Assembly: GCA_017999075.1 (NCBI GenBank)
Contig: JAGOBX010000137.1
Location: forward strand, 1 to 8,335
Reading direction: 5' to 3'
Origin: Candidatus Babelota bacterium
GTDB lineage: Bacteria > JAGOBX01
DNA length: 8,335 nucleotides
A model generated the notes under the pieces. The model was given only the letters and a program-made list of their open reading frames with translations. It was not told where the DNA came from and made no database searches. The position numbers and the translations under genes were made by a program. Below, piece by piece: positions 1 to 7,867 of this stretch. Every line of letters begins with the position of its first letter. Positions within the stretch are counted from its first letter, which is position 1.

Positions 1-2550
1 AATGCTATTGTAATCATATATTTTATTTGATACTTCTTCAAGCGCCTGAACAATATTTAAATTTTCAGTATTTTCCGCAACCAGTAATTTATCGACTATT
101 CTGTTAAATTCAAATTTATCCGTAGAATTACTTAAAAACCGTTCGATCTTATTTCCAATCATTGACCATAAATCAAGTTTATATTTAAAATAATTTAATT
201 TTCCAATTAAGTCATTTAAAAAAAGTTTTATATATTTGATTTCTTTTCTTAATTCCGGAGAATTATCAAGTATAACTATAATATTATTTATCGAATTATA
301 TTTTTCGGTATATTTTACAGATATTGGTCTGGCCATAAAATTTGTTCTGAATTCTATTGTTGAATCACGGTTAACAGTAGAAGCAAAATTGTGAAAATCT
401 GTTATTTCAGGATCAGAAAACCTTGTAAATCCTTCAAATACTTCAAAATGATTTTCATTTATATTCATTATATTGTTTGAATAAACATCTCTGATTTTAA
501 TATTTTCTATAATATGCGGAAACATTGATTTTGAATTAACGCTTAACACATCTATCACGTATTTGTCAGTTGTTTTATCATTAAATGCTAATGATACTAT
601 TGTATTGTTTTCAAAGTCAGCATAATAATACCTGTCTTTTTCTGATGCAATTCTATAACAGGCATTGGTTGTAAGAGACAAATCAGGCATAACAAAAATT
701 TCTTCAATTTTCTTTTGACCAATATTGTATGCCCATAACTTAACTGTATTTTTTTTATTGATTAAATATATATATCCTCCGCTAATTATCATTTTTTTTA
801 ATTTAAATTCATTGCTTATTACAACACTGTCAGACAAAATCCCTTTTTGATTGAATATATTTATTACATTTTCAGGCTCATTATATATATATATGTTTGA
901 ACTGTCTGAAACAATATATTTTACTCCTGTAAGTATCTTATCCGGCCATATATTAACAGTAAATGTATCTCCAAAAGCAAAACATTTTAAGATTTCATTA
1001 TTGGTTTTTGATGCTGCTGTCATATTTTTTTCTGCAAATCTTACAGGCACTTGTTCACCAGCAGTTGTAAAAACAGAAACAGGCGTAGTTCTGCCCTGAA
1101 ATTTTAAATAAATCAAATTATTGACTATTTCAAAACTCTCAAGTTTGTCATTGGTAAATAATTGAAAATTAATATCTTTCTGTTTCATGAGATTATTGTC
1201 AAGAATAATCATTCTGTTTATATTAGACAATAAAACAAATAATTTATTGTTGTGGAAATTTATATCAAGAACTTTATTTTTTTCAAGTTTATGCGCAGCC
1301 GTTATCTGGTTGTTGTCATATTTCAATATTTCATTGTTTGTCGCGTCATAAATATAATAAAAATCACCGGAAGAATCAGATTTTGAAACAACTGATACAG
1401 CTCCGATTGTCCGCCGTTTACCTATATCAAGAAGGGTTCCTTCATATTCTCCTGTGTTTTTGCCGAATACAGATATTACATTAGTATCTCCGGTTTCTAA
1501 AATATCGGTTACCAAAATATTTTCACCTAGAATGCTGATTGAACCCGGTTTACCTATATTTTTTTTACCGAGCATAAATTCTCCAAGTAAGTTTCCCGAA
1601 TCGTCAAATTTAAAAATTTTACCTGCGCTGTCAAGAACAAATAATATGCCGTTATCAAATTTCAAGTCCACAGGATTGCTGAAATAATTTTTTTCGAAAT
1701 TATCTATCCTTAAAAGTTCATTACCGGCGCTATTAACTTTAACTATTGATTTATTTCCTGAATCTATATAATAAATATTTTCTTTGGGATCAACGCTTAT
1801 ATTGGTTATTCCAAAAGGTTTTATCGGATTTTTAGACAATTCATATTTTTTTATCAATTGTAAGGTTAGGGAATTATATAAATAAATACTATTATCTTTC
1901 ATATCTGAAATATAAAGTTTCCCTTTGTTTTCCGCAATTCCATACGGAAAAACAAATCCGTTAAGTTTTTTTATCAGTTTATAATTATTATCAAATACAC
2001 AAACTGATTTGTCTCCAGATGATACTACATAAAATATATTATCTTTTACTGCGAAATTAATCGGTGAAACGAACTTCTTATCATCATATTCAAGACTTTT
2101 TATAACGTTTATTTTTCTAACGTTAAACTTTCCTGAATTATCATTTCCAATCTCAAGATCTTTTCCTGACTTTAAATAATCTATTCTGTTTTTAATGAAT
2201 TGCGTTTCTTTAATTCTTTGAAGTATTTCAACTGATTTTTCATAATCTCCAAGCATATAATATGTTTGGGCAAGCCAGTAATACGCTTGATTTTCATAAG
2301 GAAAAGTTTCAATTGATTTTTCGAAAAATCTTATTGCAGAACCAAAATCTTTAGAATTATATTGTTTGAACCCTTCGTAAAATTCATTACGTGCAGTCAT
2401 AATTTGTTTGGTGGTTAATATCTCGCTGTAAACATACGGTTCAGTATCTGGTATTATTATCCCGTTAAAATTAATGGACATACCTGGCGAATTAAAAAAA
2501 ATCAATACCGCAACAACTAATTGCAGACAAATAATTATTCTGCGTTTCAT
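1..2550 (-). CDS. Exported TPR / NHL-like beta-propeller / VWA-like domain protein (3' end outside window)
   Basis: The frame is open from an ATG at 2550 down to base 1, giving 850 residues with no stop, so the C-terminus is missing. An AGAGGT ribosome site (2558-2563) sits 7 bases before the ATG. Residues 1-22 (MKRR, then a hydrophobic run) look like a Sec signal peptide, with no clear lipobox, so a periplasmic or surface location is inferred. Residues 51-119 form two TPR-like helical hairpins (for example YWLAQTYYMLGDYEKSVEIL). Residues 161-415 contain about six repeats of roughly 40 residues of NHL type (YISDMKDNSIYLYN, YYIDSGNKSIVKVNSAGN), which would make one six-bladed propeller. Residues about 425-670 hold weaker repeats, possibly a second propeller. 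Residues 686-707 (IRDVYSNN...HFEVFEG) resemble the segment that precedes bacterial VWFA-related domains, and residues 756-850 (NIIVILDNSPEL, NIVQALEEV) look like a VWA fold with a degenerate metal site. Function is unknown; a scaffold or protein-binding role is inferred. Confidence 0.85.
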   Translation of the reverse strand, partial: MKRRIIICLQLVVAVLIFFNSPGMSINFNGIIIPDTEPYVYSEILTTKQIMTARNEFYEGFKQYNSKDFGSAIRFFEKSIETFPYENQAYYWLAQTYYMLGDYEKSVEILQRIKETQFIKNRIDYLKSGKDLEIGNDNSGKFNVRKINVIKSLEYDDKKFVSPINFAVKDNIFYVVSSGDKSVCVFDNNYKLIKKLNGFVFPYGIAENKGKLYISDMKDNSIYLYNSLTLQLIKKYELSKNPIKPFGITNISVDPKENIYYIDSGNKSIVKVNSAGNELLRIDNFEKNYFSNPVDLKFDNGILFVLDSAGKIFKFDDSGNLLGEFMLGKKNIGKPGSISILGENILVTDILETGDTNVISVFGKNTGEYEGTLLDIGKRRTIGAVSVVSKSDSSGDFYYIYDATNNEILKYDNNQITAAHKLEKNKVLDINFHNNKLFVLLSNINRMIILDNNLMKQKDINFQLFTNDKLESFEIVNNLIYLKFQGRTTPVSVFTTAGEQVPVRFAEKNMTAASKTNNEILKCFAFGDTFTVNIWPDKILTGVKYIVSDSSNIYIYNEPENVINIFNQKGILSDSVVISNEFKLKKMIISGGYIYLINKKNTVKLWAYNIGQKKIEEIFVMPDLSLTTNACYRIASEKDRYYYADFENNTIVSLAFNDKTTDKYVIDVLSVNSKSMFPHIIENIKIRDVYSNNIMNINENHFEVFEGFTRFSDPEITDFHNFASTVNRDSTIEFRTNFMARPISVKYTEKYNSINNIIVILDNSPELRKEIKYIKLFLNDLIGKLNYFKYKLDLWSMIGNKIERFLSNSTDKFEFNRIVDKLLVAENTENLNIVQALEEVSNKIYDYNSI

Positions 2551-2596
2551 TGAATTTACCTCTGAACGCTAAATTTTTAAAGTTCTTAATTCTCTG

Positions 2597-4525
2597 TTAA
2601 AAATCTTCTATTTTAAAAAAATTTCCAAGAGAATTATCTATATCTTCCTGATCTTTTAAATACGTCTGAAGCTCTTTTTTTTCCTGTTCTTTTAAATAAT
2701 CAAGAACGCTTAAAGAAATTTTCTTTGTTTTATAATCTATAGAAGAAATATTTGCCGTTATTTCTTCATCCTGTTTAACTACGTCTTCAGGCCCTTTAAC
2801 ATTTTTTTCTGTTAACTGAGAGATATGAATGAATCCTGTATATTCATCCGTAATTCTAACTATAACTCCAGCTTTTAATATTTTCAAAACCTTGCATTTA
2901 AATGTTTTATTTTTCTCGAGTTTTTTGATTTCATCCATCCATGGATCTTTTAAAGTATCCTTTATGCTTAGCACAATCTTGTTGGATTCTTCAATAACTT
3001 CAATGATTTTGACAATTATATTATTCCCTATCTTAAAATGTTTTTCAAGATTATCTATTTCGTTCCATCCAACTAATTTTCTCGGAACTATCCCCATCAA
3101 CCCGTTCTGCAGTTGAACAATTAAAAAATTCGGTTTAATGTCTGAAATTATCCCTTCAACCGCTTCGGAATTGGCCATTTTTTCTTTTACAAACTGCCAT
3201 GGATTAAGTTTTCTTTGTTTTAAACTCACTATTATATTTTTCTTTTCTCGTGAAAAATCAATAACCTTAACCGTAATTCCATCGCCTATCTTAAAATTTT
3301 CTTTTTTATCTTTAATCCATGCAATCTCTCTTGAAGGTAAAAAAGCCATTATTCCTTCTTCTAATTTTATTGTTATTCCTTTCTGATCGATTTTAAAAAT
3401 TTTTCCAAACACGCTTTTATCTTTTTGATATTTTGTTTCAGCTGTTTCCCAAGGATCAACAGTCAATTGTTTCACTCCAAGTCCGATTTTCTTTGTTTCC
3501 TTATCCATATCAAGAATCTTAACCTGGATTTCCTGGCCTGTCTTATATAATTGATTTATATCATCAACAAAACCCCAACTAACATTGGTTATATGAAGAA
3601 AACCTGTTACTCCTCCTAATGAAATTACAGCTCCGAATTCCATTATTTTTTGGATATTGCCGGAAAGAATGTCTCCTGGTTTATAACTGCTAAAAAAAAT
3701 CTCGGCAGCTTTTTGTTCTTCTTCTTCAATCAATTGGCGCCGCGATAACGAAACTTTTTTCTTTTCCTTATCTATATCTGTAATTTTAAATTCATAACTT
3801 TTATTCAAATATAATTCTGGTTTAGTGATTTTATGTTTTCCAAGCTGGGATATATGTAAAAAAGTCGGAATTCCAATATCAACAATAAACCCGTTTTTAA
3901 CTATTTCAATAATTTTTCCAGTAATAGGTTTGTTTTCCGCCTTCAATTCTTCAATTTTCTGCCATGCATAGATTTGTTTTCCTATTCTATAAGATAGTTC
4001 GAGGCCTCCTTCATCGCTTTCCATTCTCCTTATAAAAACCTTTATATCATCGCCTACTTTAGGAGGATTATTTTCAAATTCTTCAATACTTATCAATCCT
4101 TCAGACTTTGCGCCGATATCAACCAGAACATCTTCTTTGGTAACAAGAATAACTTTTCCTGTAACAACAGTCTTCTCTTTTAAATCTTTCAGGTTATCTT
4201 CAAAAAGCAAGGTAAATTCTTCATAATTAGAAATATTTTTTTTTTGTGCTTCATTAACCGAAACCGAAATATTTTTTTCTTCAGAATCAGGTTTATAAGC
4301 TTCAACATTTTCTTCTTTTTCAACAACATTATTCTGAAAATTATTTTCTTCGGAAATTTCATTTTCATTTTTCTTAGATGCCGTTTTATTAATAAAATCA
4401 GATTTTTCTGTATCGGTTTTTTTTGTTCCATCAGGATTATCTTCATTCATAAAATTAAACATCATACTTTTTCCGTTTTCTTCAAGCGAAGTAAAGGCGT
4501 TATTATCAATATTAGCATTGCTCAT
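2597..4525 (-). CDS. rpsA: 30S ribosomal protein S1-like protein, six S1 domains
   Basis: The 642-residue protein binds RNA through six OB-fold S1 domains at about residues 118-182, 200-264, 284-354, 370-437, 454-523 and 540-607. Features of the E. coli S1 layout can be followed: YAW after domain 1, SRRxxIEEE after domain 2, and DPW or NPW linkers at 357-359, 441-443 and 528-530. This supports orthology with S1, which helps recruit mRNA to the 30S subunit, rather than a generic S1 protein. Domains 2, 3 and 6 keep the F(L/I)HI surface motif; domains 4 and 5 lack it. Residues 1 to about 105 are an extra acidic, Lys/Glu/Asn-rich, probably disordered extension, which explains the length beyond the usual 550-560 residues. 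The ATG is supported by GGGGAG (4534-4539) 8 bases upstream. The gene begins 25 bases after ispH, an arrangement also seen in Clostridia, where the two may be fused. Here each has its own stop and start. Confidence 0.92.
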   Translation of the reverse strand: MSNANIDNNAFTSLEENGKSMMFNFMNEDNPDGTKKTDTEKSDFINKTASKKNENEISEENNFQNNVVEKEENVEAYKPDSEEKNISVSVNEAQKKNISNYEEFTLLFEDNLKDLKEKTVVTGKVILVTKEDVLVDIGAKSEGLISIEEFENNPPKVGDDIKVFIRRMESDEGGLELSYRIGKQIYAWQKIEELKAENKPITGKIIEIVKNGFIVDIGIPTFLHISQLGKHKITKPELYLNKSYEFKITDIDKEKKKVSLSRRQLIEEEEQKAAEIFFSSYKPGDILSGNIQKIMEFGAVISLGGVTGFLHITNVSWGFVDDINQLYKTGQEIQVKILDMDKETKKIGLGVKQLTVDPWETAETKYQKDKSVFGKIFKIDQKGITIKLEEGIMAFLPSREIAWIKDKKENFKIGDGITVKVIDFSREKKNIIVSLKQRKLNPWQFVKEKMANSEAVEGIISDIKPNFLIVQLQNGLMGIVPRKLVGWNEIDNLEKHFKIGNNIIVKIIEVIEESNKIVLSIKDTLKDPWMDEIKKLEKNKTFKCKVLKILKAGVIVRITDEYTGFIHISQLTEKNVKGPEDVVKQDEEITANISSIDYKTKKISLSVLDYLKEQEKKELQTYLKDQEDIDNSLGNFFKIEDF

Positions 4526-4550
4526 TATAAAAACTCCCCATTATGTTAAA

Positions 4551-5435
4551 TTATTTATTATTATTATCAATTTTTTTAATTTTGTCAACTACATCTTCAA
4601 TAATCCAGCCAGGAGTTGACGCTCCTGCCGTTATCCCTACAATTTTAACATTCTCAATCCATTCTTTTTTAAACTCATCAAAATTTTCAATATGAACAGT
4701 ATTTAAATTTATTTTCTTGCAAATCTGATACAATCTTGTGGTGTTAGCGCTGTTTTTCCCTCCGATTACTATAACTATATCAACTCTTTTAGCCAAATCT
4801 GCGCTGCTGTTCTGTCTTTTTTCAGTTGCCTCGCAAATAGAATTATAAATTTTTAATTCTTTGTTTTTTTCTATCAGAGCTGAAATGCATTCTTTAAAAT
4901 TATCAAGAGTCTGAGTGGTCTGAGCAACTACTCCTGCTTTATTTTGAAACTTTTCAATTTTTTTCACATCGTCAGCTTTTTCTATAACAATTACCTTTGA
5001 CGTAAAAGTTTCAAGCAAGCTGTTTACTTCAGGATGATTTTTATCTCCAACTATTACAGCCTGATAATTTTCATTCAATAATGATTCAATATAATCTTCA
5101 ATTTTTTTCACAAAAGGACACGTAGAATTTATAACCTTCAATCCGAGACCTTCGGCGCGCTTAAGCGATTGCCTTGACACTCCATGAGATCTTATAATTA
5201 ACACTGCATCTTTGATATCCGTTATTTCATCTATATTGTTAACTCTTATCGCTCCAAGATTTTCAAGTTCTTTAACTACGCTCGGATTATGTATTATATC
5301 ACCCAGTATATAAACTTTTGTTTCCGGCTTCTTTTGTTTGAGAATATCATAAGCTGCAGTAACAGCCCTTTTTACTCCAAAACAGAAACCGGAATTTTCA
5401 GCCACAAATATTTCCCGAGTATGAATATGACGCAT
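4551..5435 (-). CDS. ispH: 4-hydroxy-3-methylbut-2-enyl diphosphate reductase (IspH/LytB)
   Basis: This 294-residue iron-sulfur enzyme catalyses the last step of the MEP pathway, reducing HMBPP to isopentenyl and dimethylallyl diphosphate in the cytoplasm. All three cluster cysteines are present: C18 (GFCFGV), C106 (STCPFV) and C201 (SICEAT). Substrate-site motifs are also present: H50 (IIHNP), H84 (SHGV), H134 and E136 (NHPEV), the AQTTQT stretch, S229 and N231 (GGKNSANT) and S273 (ASTPG). Length is close to short family members and nothing appears broken. The start is the only ATG before an in-frame TAG, but it is not ideal: the nearest Shine-Dalgarno match, GAGG (5448-5451), lies 12 bases away. 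The protein also carries about six residues before the usual IFVAENSGFCFGV start. The gene lies 53 bases downstream of the phosphorylase and 25 bases upstream of the S1 gene. Confidence 0.96.
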   Translation of the reverse strand: MRHIHTREIFVAENSGFCFGVKRAVTAAYDILKQKKPETKVYILGDIIHNPSVVKELENLGAIRVNNIDEITDIKDAVLIIRSHGVSRQSLKRAEGLGLKVINSTCPFVKKIEDYIESLLNENYQAVIVGDKNHPEVNSLLETFTSKVIVIEKADDVKKIEKFQNKAGVVAQTTQTLDNFKECISALIEKNKELKIYNSICEATEKRQNSSADLAKRVDIVIVIGGKNSANTTRLYQICKKINLNTVHIENFDEFKKEWIENVKIVGITAGASTPGWIIEDVVDKIKKIDNNNK

Positions 5436-5488
5436 TATCTATATCTGCCTCATTTTTTCCAATATTTTTATACTTCATTTTATAAAGA

Positions 5489-6310
5489 TTACATGAACTT
5501 AATAATTTCTTTTACAAGTGTTTCAAACTTTTGTTTTACAGCATTTGCGGTTTCCATAACTTCAGTATGCGTCAGAGCCTGATCAAGTATTCCCGAAGCC
5601 ATATTGGTTATACATGATATACCTAGTGTTCTCATACCTGCATGAGCCGCAGCTATTACTTCAGGAACTGTCGACATTCCTACAGCATCAGAACCCCATT
5701 TTCTCATCATTTTAATTTCTGCAGGAGTTTCGTATGACGGACCCGCATTTCCGCAATATATTCCGCGCTTAACAGATATTCCCACCTTTCTGCTTAAACG
5801 TTCCGCAAGCTTAATATATTCCCGGTCATATGCAAAAGTCAAATCAGGAAAACGCGGACCGAGTTCATCTATATTGTCTCCTATTAACGCATTGGTTCCT
5901 GTATTATTTATATGGTCAGTAATCAGCATCAGATCTCCGGGTTTAAATTTTTTGTTCACTCCGCCGGCCGCATTTGTAATAATTAATTTTTCAACTCCTA
6001 TAAGTTTTAATGTCCTTACTCCATAAGTTACTTCTTCAACAGAGTATCCTTCATAATAATGAAATCTTCCCTGCATTGCGCATACAACTTTGTCAGACAA
6101 TTTTCCTATTATCAGCTGTCCTTTATGACCGGCAATTTTAGACAATGGAAAATTAGGTATATCACTGTATTTCAATATAACTGAATCCTGAATTTCTTCA
6201 CCGAGTCCTCCCAATCCTGAACCCAATATGAGTCCTATCTCAGGCGTTTCTTTAATAAACGGTTTTATATAATCAACCGTTTCTTTAAGTTTTTTCAAAA
6301 CTTTATTCAT
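5489..6310 (-). CDS. punA: Purine nucleoside phosphorylase, trimeric (PNP-I / inosine-guanosine) type
   Basis: The 273-residue protein has the length and motifs of homotrimeric purine nucleoside phosphorylases, which split inosine or guanosine with phosphate into the free base and ribose-1-phosphate for purine salvage. Visible motifs are the phosphate loop GSGLGG (S31), GHKGQ at 61-65, GRFHYYEG with R82, H84 and Y86, ITNAAGG at 111-117, GPSYETPAE with Y193 and E194, VGMSTVPE with M212 and S213, TNMASG with N236, and H248. By comparison with the mammalian enzyme, E194 and N236 match the Glu and Asn that select 6-oxopurines, so inosine/guanosine preference is inferred over adenosine. The ATG has AGGGGG (6322-6327) 11 bases upstream, slightly far. 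The gene follows the histidine kinase by 87 bases, the largest gap but one in the window, where a weak promoter match occurs. The symbol punA is by family; deoD is used for the hexameric class and would be wrong here. Confidence 0.94.
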   Translation of the reverse strand: MNKVLKKLKETVDYIKPFIKETPEIGLILGSGLGGLGEEIQDSVILKYSDIPNFPLSKIAGHKGQLIIGKLSDKVVCAMQGRFHYYEGYSVEEVTYGVRTLKLIGVEKLIITNAAGGVNKKFKPGDLMLITDHINNTGTNALIGDNIDELGPRFPDLTFAYDREYIKLAERLSRKVGISVKRGIYCGNAGPSYETPAEIKMMRKWGSDAVGMSTVPEVIAAAHAGMRTLGISCITNMASGILDQALTHTEVMETANAVKQKFETLVKEIIKFM

Positions 6311-6347
6311 CTAATATATGGCCCCCTAAATATTTAAATATATTTTA

Positions 6348-6376
6348 TTCATAAAAAAATGAAATATTATTTTCAA
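6348..6376 (-). promoter_or_regulatory. Possible sigma-70-type promoter upstream of the phosphorylase gene
   Basis: On the minus strand TTGAAA (6371-6376) is followed after 17 bases by TATGAA (6348-6353), giving five of six and four of six matches to the -35 and -10 consensus with ideal spacing. It would start transcription shortly before the phosphorylase ribosome site and could drive the phosphorylase, ispH and S1 genes independently of the kinase. In a gap this rich in A and T such matches arise easily by chance, so support is weak. Confidence 0.3.
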
Positions 6377-6397
6377 CAATTATACTATATTTTTAAT

Positions 6398-7855
6398 CTA
6401 CTCAATATTTAAATTAATCTTTTTGATTTTCAACGGCAGTTTAACAAAAAAAGTGGTTCCTTTTCCTTCATCATTACTTTTATACCATATTTGTCCGTTA
6501 TGTCCTTTTTCAACTATATATTTCGTTATTGATAACCCAAGTCCAAGCCCTTCATTATGATAATTTATATCTCCGGCCTGTAAAAATTTTTTAAATACTT
6601 TTTCCTTATCAGTAAAATCGATTCCCATTCCATCATCTTTAATTTTCAGAAGTAAATTGTTATCTTCTATATCAGCTGATATATTTATATTACCTGCGCA
6701 CTGCGTAAACTTGACTGCATTATCCAGAAGACACGCTAAAGCCATTTTCATCATATTATAATCATATTCTAAAACAATTTTATCAATTTCCTTTGCTATA
6801 TTATTTGTTAAAATTATACGTTTTTCATTTACTGCATTTTGTAATTCCAAAATAATTTCATCTATCAATTTTCTCAATCTGAAAGACGTGTATATAAAAG
6901 TATATTTTCCTGATTCCAGTTCTATAACCAGCAGAATTCTATTAATTATAAATTCCATTTTAGATGATTCGTCTGCAATTATTTTTATGAAATCATTTTT
7001 TTCAGTTTCTTCCAATTCCATAGAATCAGACAGAAGCGTATCAGTATAAGCTTTAATCGAAGTAAGCGGAGTTCTAAGTTCATGGGATATTAAATTCAAA
7101 TAATCTGATTTCATCTTATCAGCTTCTTTCAATTCATCAAATGCCTTTTGAATTTTATCATATAACTCCGACACTAACCCGAGATTTTTCGTAAGTTCAA
7201 TATTTTTCTGATCAAGTTCTGAAATTAAACTTGCGTTTTCGAGAGATATCAAAGCGGAATTACGAAGGACTCTAAGTATTGTTAACTCTTTGTTGTTTAA
7301 ATCAGTTTTATTACGTTTTGGTCCTAACAAAAACAAAATTTTATTATTGTTTTTATTAGTTATCGGCATTATATATTTTATATTTATTTTTTTTATTTCA
7401 TTAAAAAAAACAGGCTGTTCAATTAAATCTATCGGAAGTTTGTCGTCAATCTCAAACAATTCATTTTTTTCATTTATCAAACTCAACTCATCATTGTCAA
7501 CAGGAATAATTTCCTTATTTAATGATGCAGCTGAAATTCCGAACATATTTTTAATTTTAAAATAATCCGGCGTTTCATTTTTATCATACTCTACAAATAC
7601 AAGAGGTTTAAACTGAAAATGTCCGAGTATAAAATAATATAATGTTTTTTTTATGTTTTCAGGATTCAATTGCTGTGAAAATTCATTGGAAATGTCGAAT
7701 ATATTCAACAAATCCAATTCCTGTTTCATATTTTTTTCTTTTTCAAAATCAAAATTTTTTTTATATTTTTCAACGTCAATTTTAAGTTTGTACAGTAATA
7801 TTTTAAGTTTTCTATTCTGCTCGTTCAATTCATCAATATCAGTTATTTTATCCAA
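6398..7855 (-). CDS. Soluble sensor histidine kinase with GAF-like input domain, TTG start
   Basis: The 485-residue protein is a two-component sensor kinase. Order of parts: N-terminal coiled coil (about 7-48), a GAF-like alpha/beta sensor domain (about 50-205), a second coiled coil (about 205-250), a HisKA dimerisation domain with the H-box ISHELRTPLTSI and phospho-acceptor H258, then an HATPase domain with N-box LLDNAVKF (N379), G1 box KDDGMGID (D408, G411), F-box FKKF and G2 box GLGLGLSITKYIVEK (G436, G438, G440). All catalytic motifs are intact, so an active kinase is expected. There is no signal peptide or membrane segment, so sensing should be cytoplasmic; the ligand cannot be read from the sequence. 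No response regulator lies in the window. The TTG start is chosen because AAGGGG is 6 bases upstream, no in-frame ATG or GTG occurs between it and the upstream stop near 7898, and the first internal Met (43) would cut the coiled coil. It lies 120 bases after the RsbW-like gene. Confidence 0.92.
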   Translation of the reverse strand: MDKITDIDELNEQNRKLKILLYKLKIDVEKYKKNFDFEKEKNMKQELDLLNIFDISNEFSQQLNPENIKKTLYYFILGHFQFKPLVFVEYDKNETPDYFKIKNMFGISAASLNKEIIPVDNDELSLINEKNELFEIDDKLPIDLIEQPVFFNEIKKINIKYIMPITNKNNNKILFLLGPKRNKTDLNNKELTILRVLRNSALISLENASLISELDQKNIELTKNLGLVSELYDKIQKAFDELKEADKMKSDYLNLISHELRTPLTSIKAYTDTLLSDSMELEETEKNDFIKIIADESSKMEFIINRILLVIELESGKYTFIYTSFRLRKLIDEIILELQNAVNEKRIILTNNIAKEIDKIVLEYDYNMMKMALACLLDNAVKFTQCAGNINISADIEDNNLLLKIKDDGMGIDFTDKEKVFKKFLQAGDINYHNEGLGLGLSITKYIVEKGHNGQIWYKSNDEGKGTTFFVKLPLKIKKINLNIE

Positions 7856-7861
7856 TTTTTT

Positions 7862-7867
7862 CCCCTT
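7862..7867 (-). promoter_or_regulatory. Ribosome binding site AAGGGG deciding the TTG start of the histidine kinase
   Basis: AAGGGG on the minus strand lies 6 bases before TTG at 7855. It is the only good Shine-Dalgarno match near the beginning of the kinase reading frame. An ATG at 7870-7872 is out of frame with the kinase, so it cannot be the start. Confidence 0.7.

Noticed and set aside
882-894. TA-dinucleotide run, possible microsatellite
   Set aside because: It is short, in frame within the propeller gene (coding NIYIYN) and typical of this composition.
851-1687. Plus-strand open frames at 851-1099 and 1454-1687
   Set aside because: Both lie opposite the continuous TPR/propeller frame, show no recognisable motif and have the composition expected of antisense to an AT-rich gene.
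2829-4549. Open frames at 2829-3116, 3138-3386 and 4244-4549 (plus) and 4189-4446 (minus, other frame)
   Set aside because: They overlap the clear S1 gene. The Phe/Ile-rich or Lys-rich products simply mirror its A-rich coding strand.
4526-4553. IspH-S1 gene fusion
   Set aside because: ispH ends in TAA and the S1 gene has its own ATG and GGGGAG site 25 bases later, so they are separate genes.
5289-5582. Plus-strand open frame at 5289-5582
   Set aside because: It lies opposite the start of ispH and the end of the phosphorylase, both well supported; no motif is visible.
6379-6384. Perfect TATAAT on the minus strand in the kinase-phosphorylase gap
   Set aside because: The only partial -35 (TTGAGT at 6400-6405) is 15 bases away; chance occurrence is likely in such AT-rich sequence.
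6311-6397. Possible terminator after the histidine kinase
   Set aside because: The only hairpin is five AT-rich pairs (TTCAT/ATGAA) with a T-rich loop and no GC stem; not a credible intrinsic terminator.
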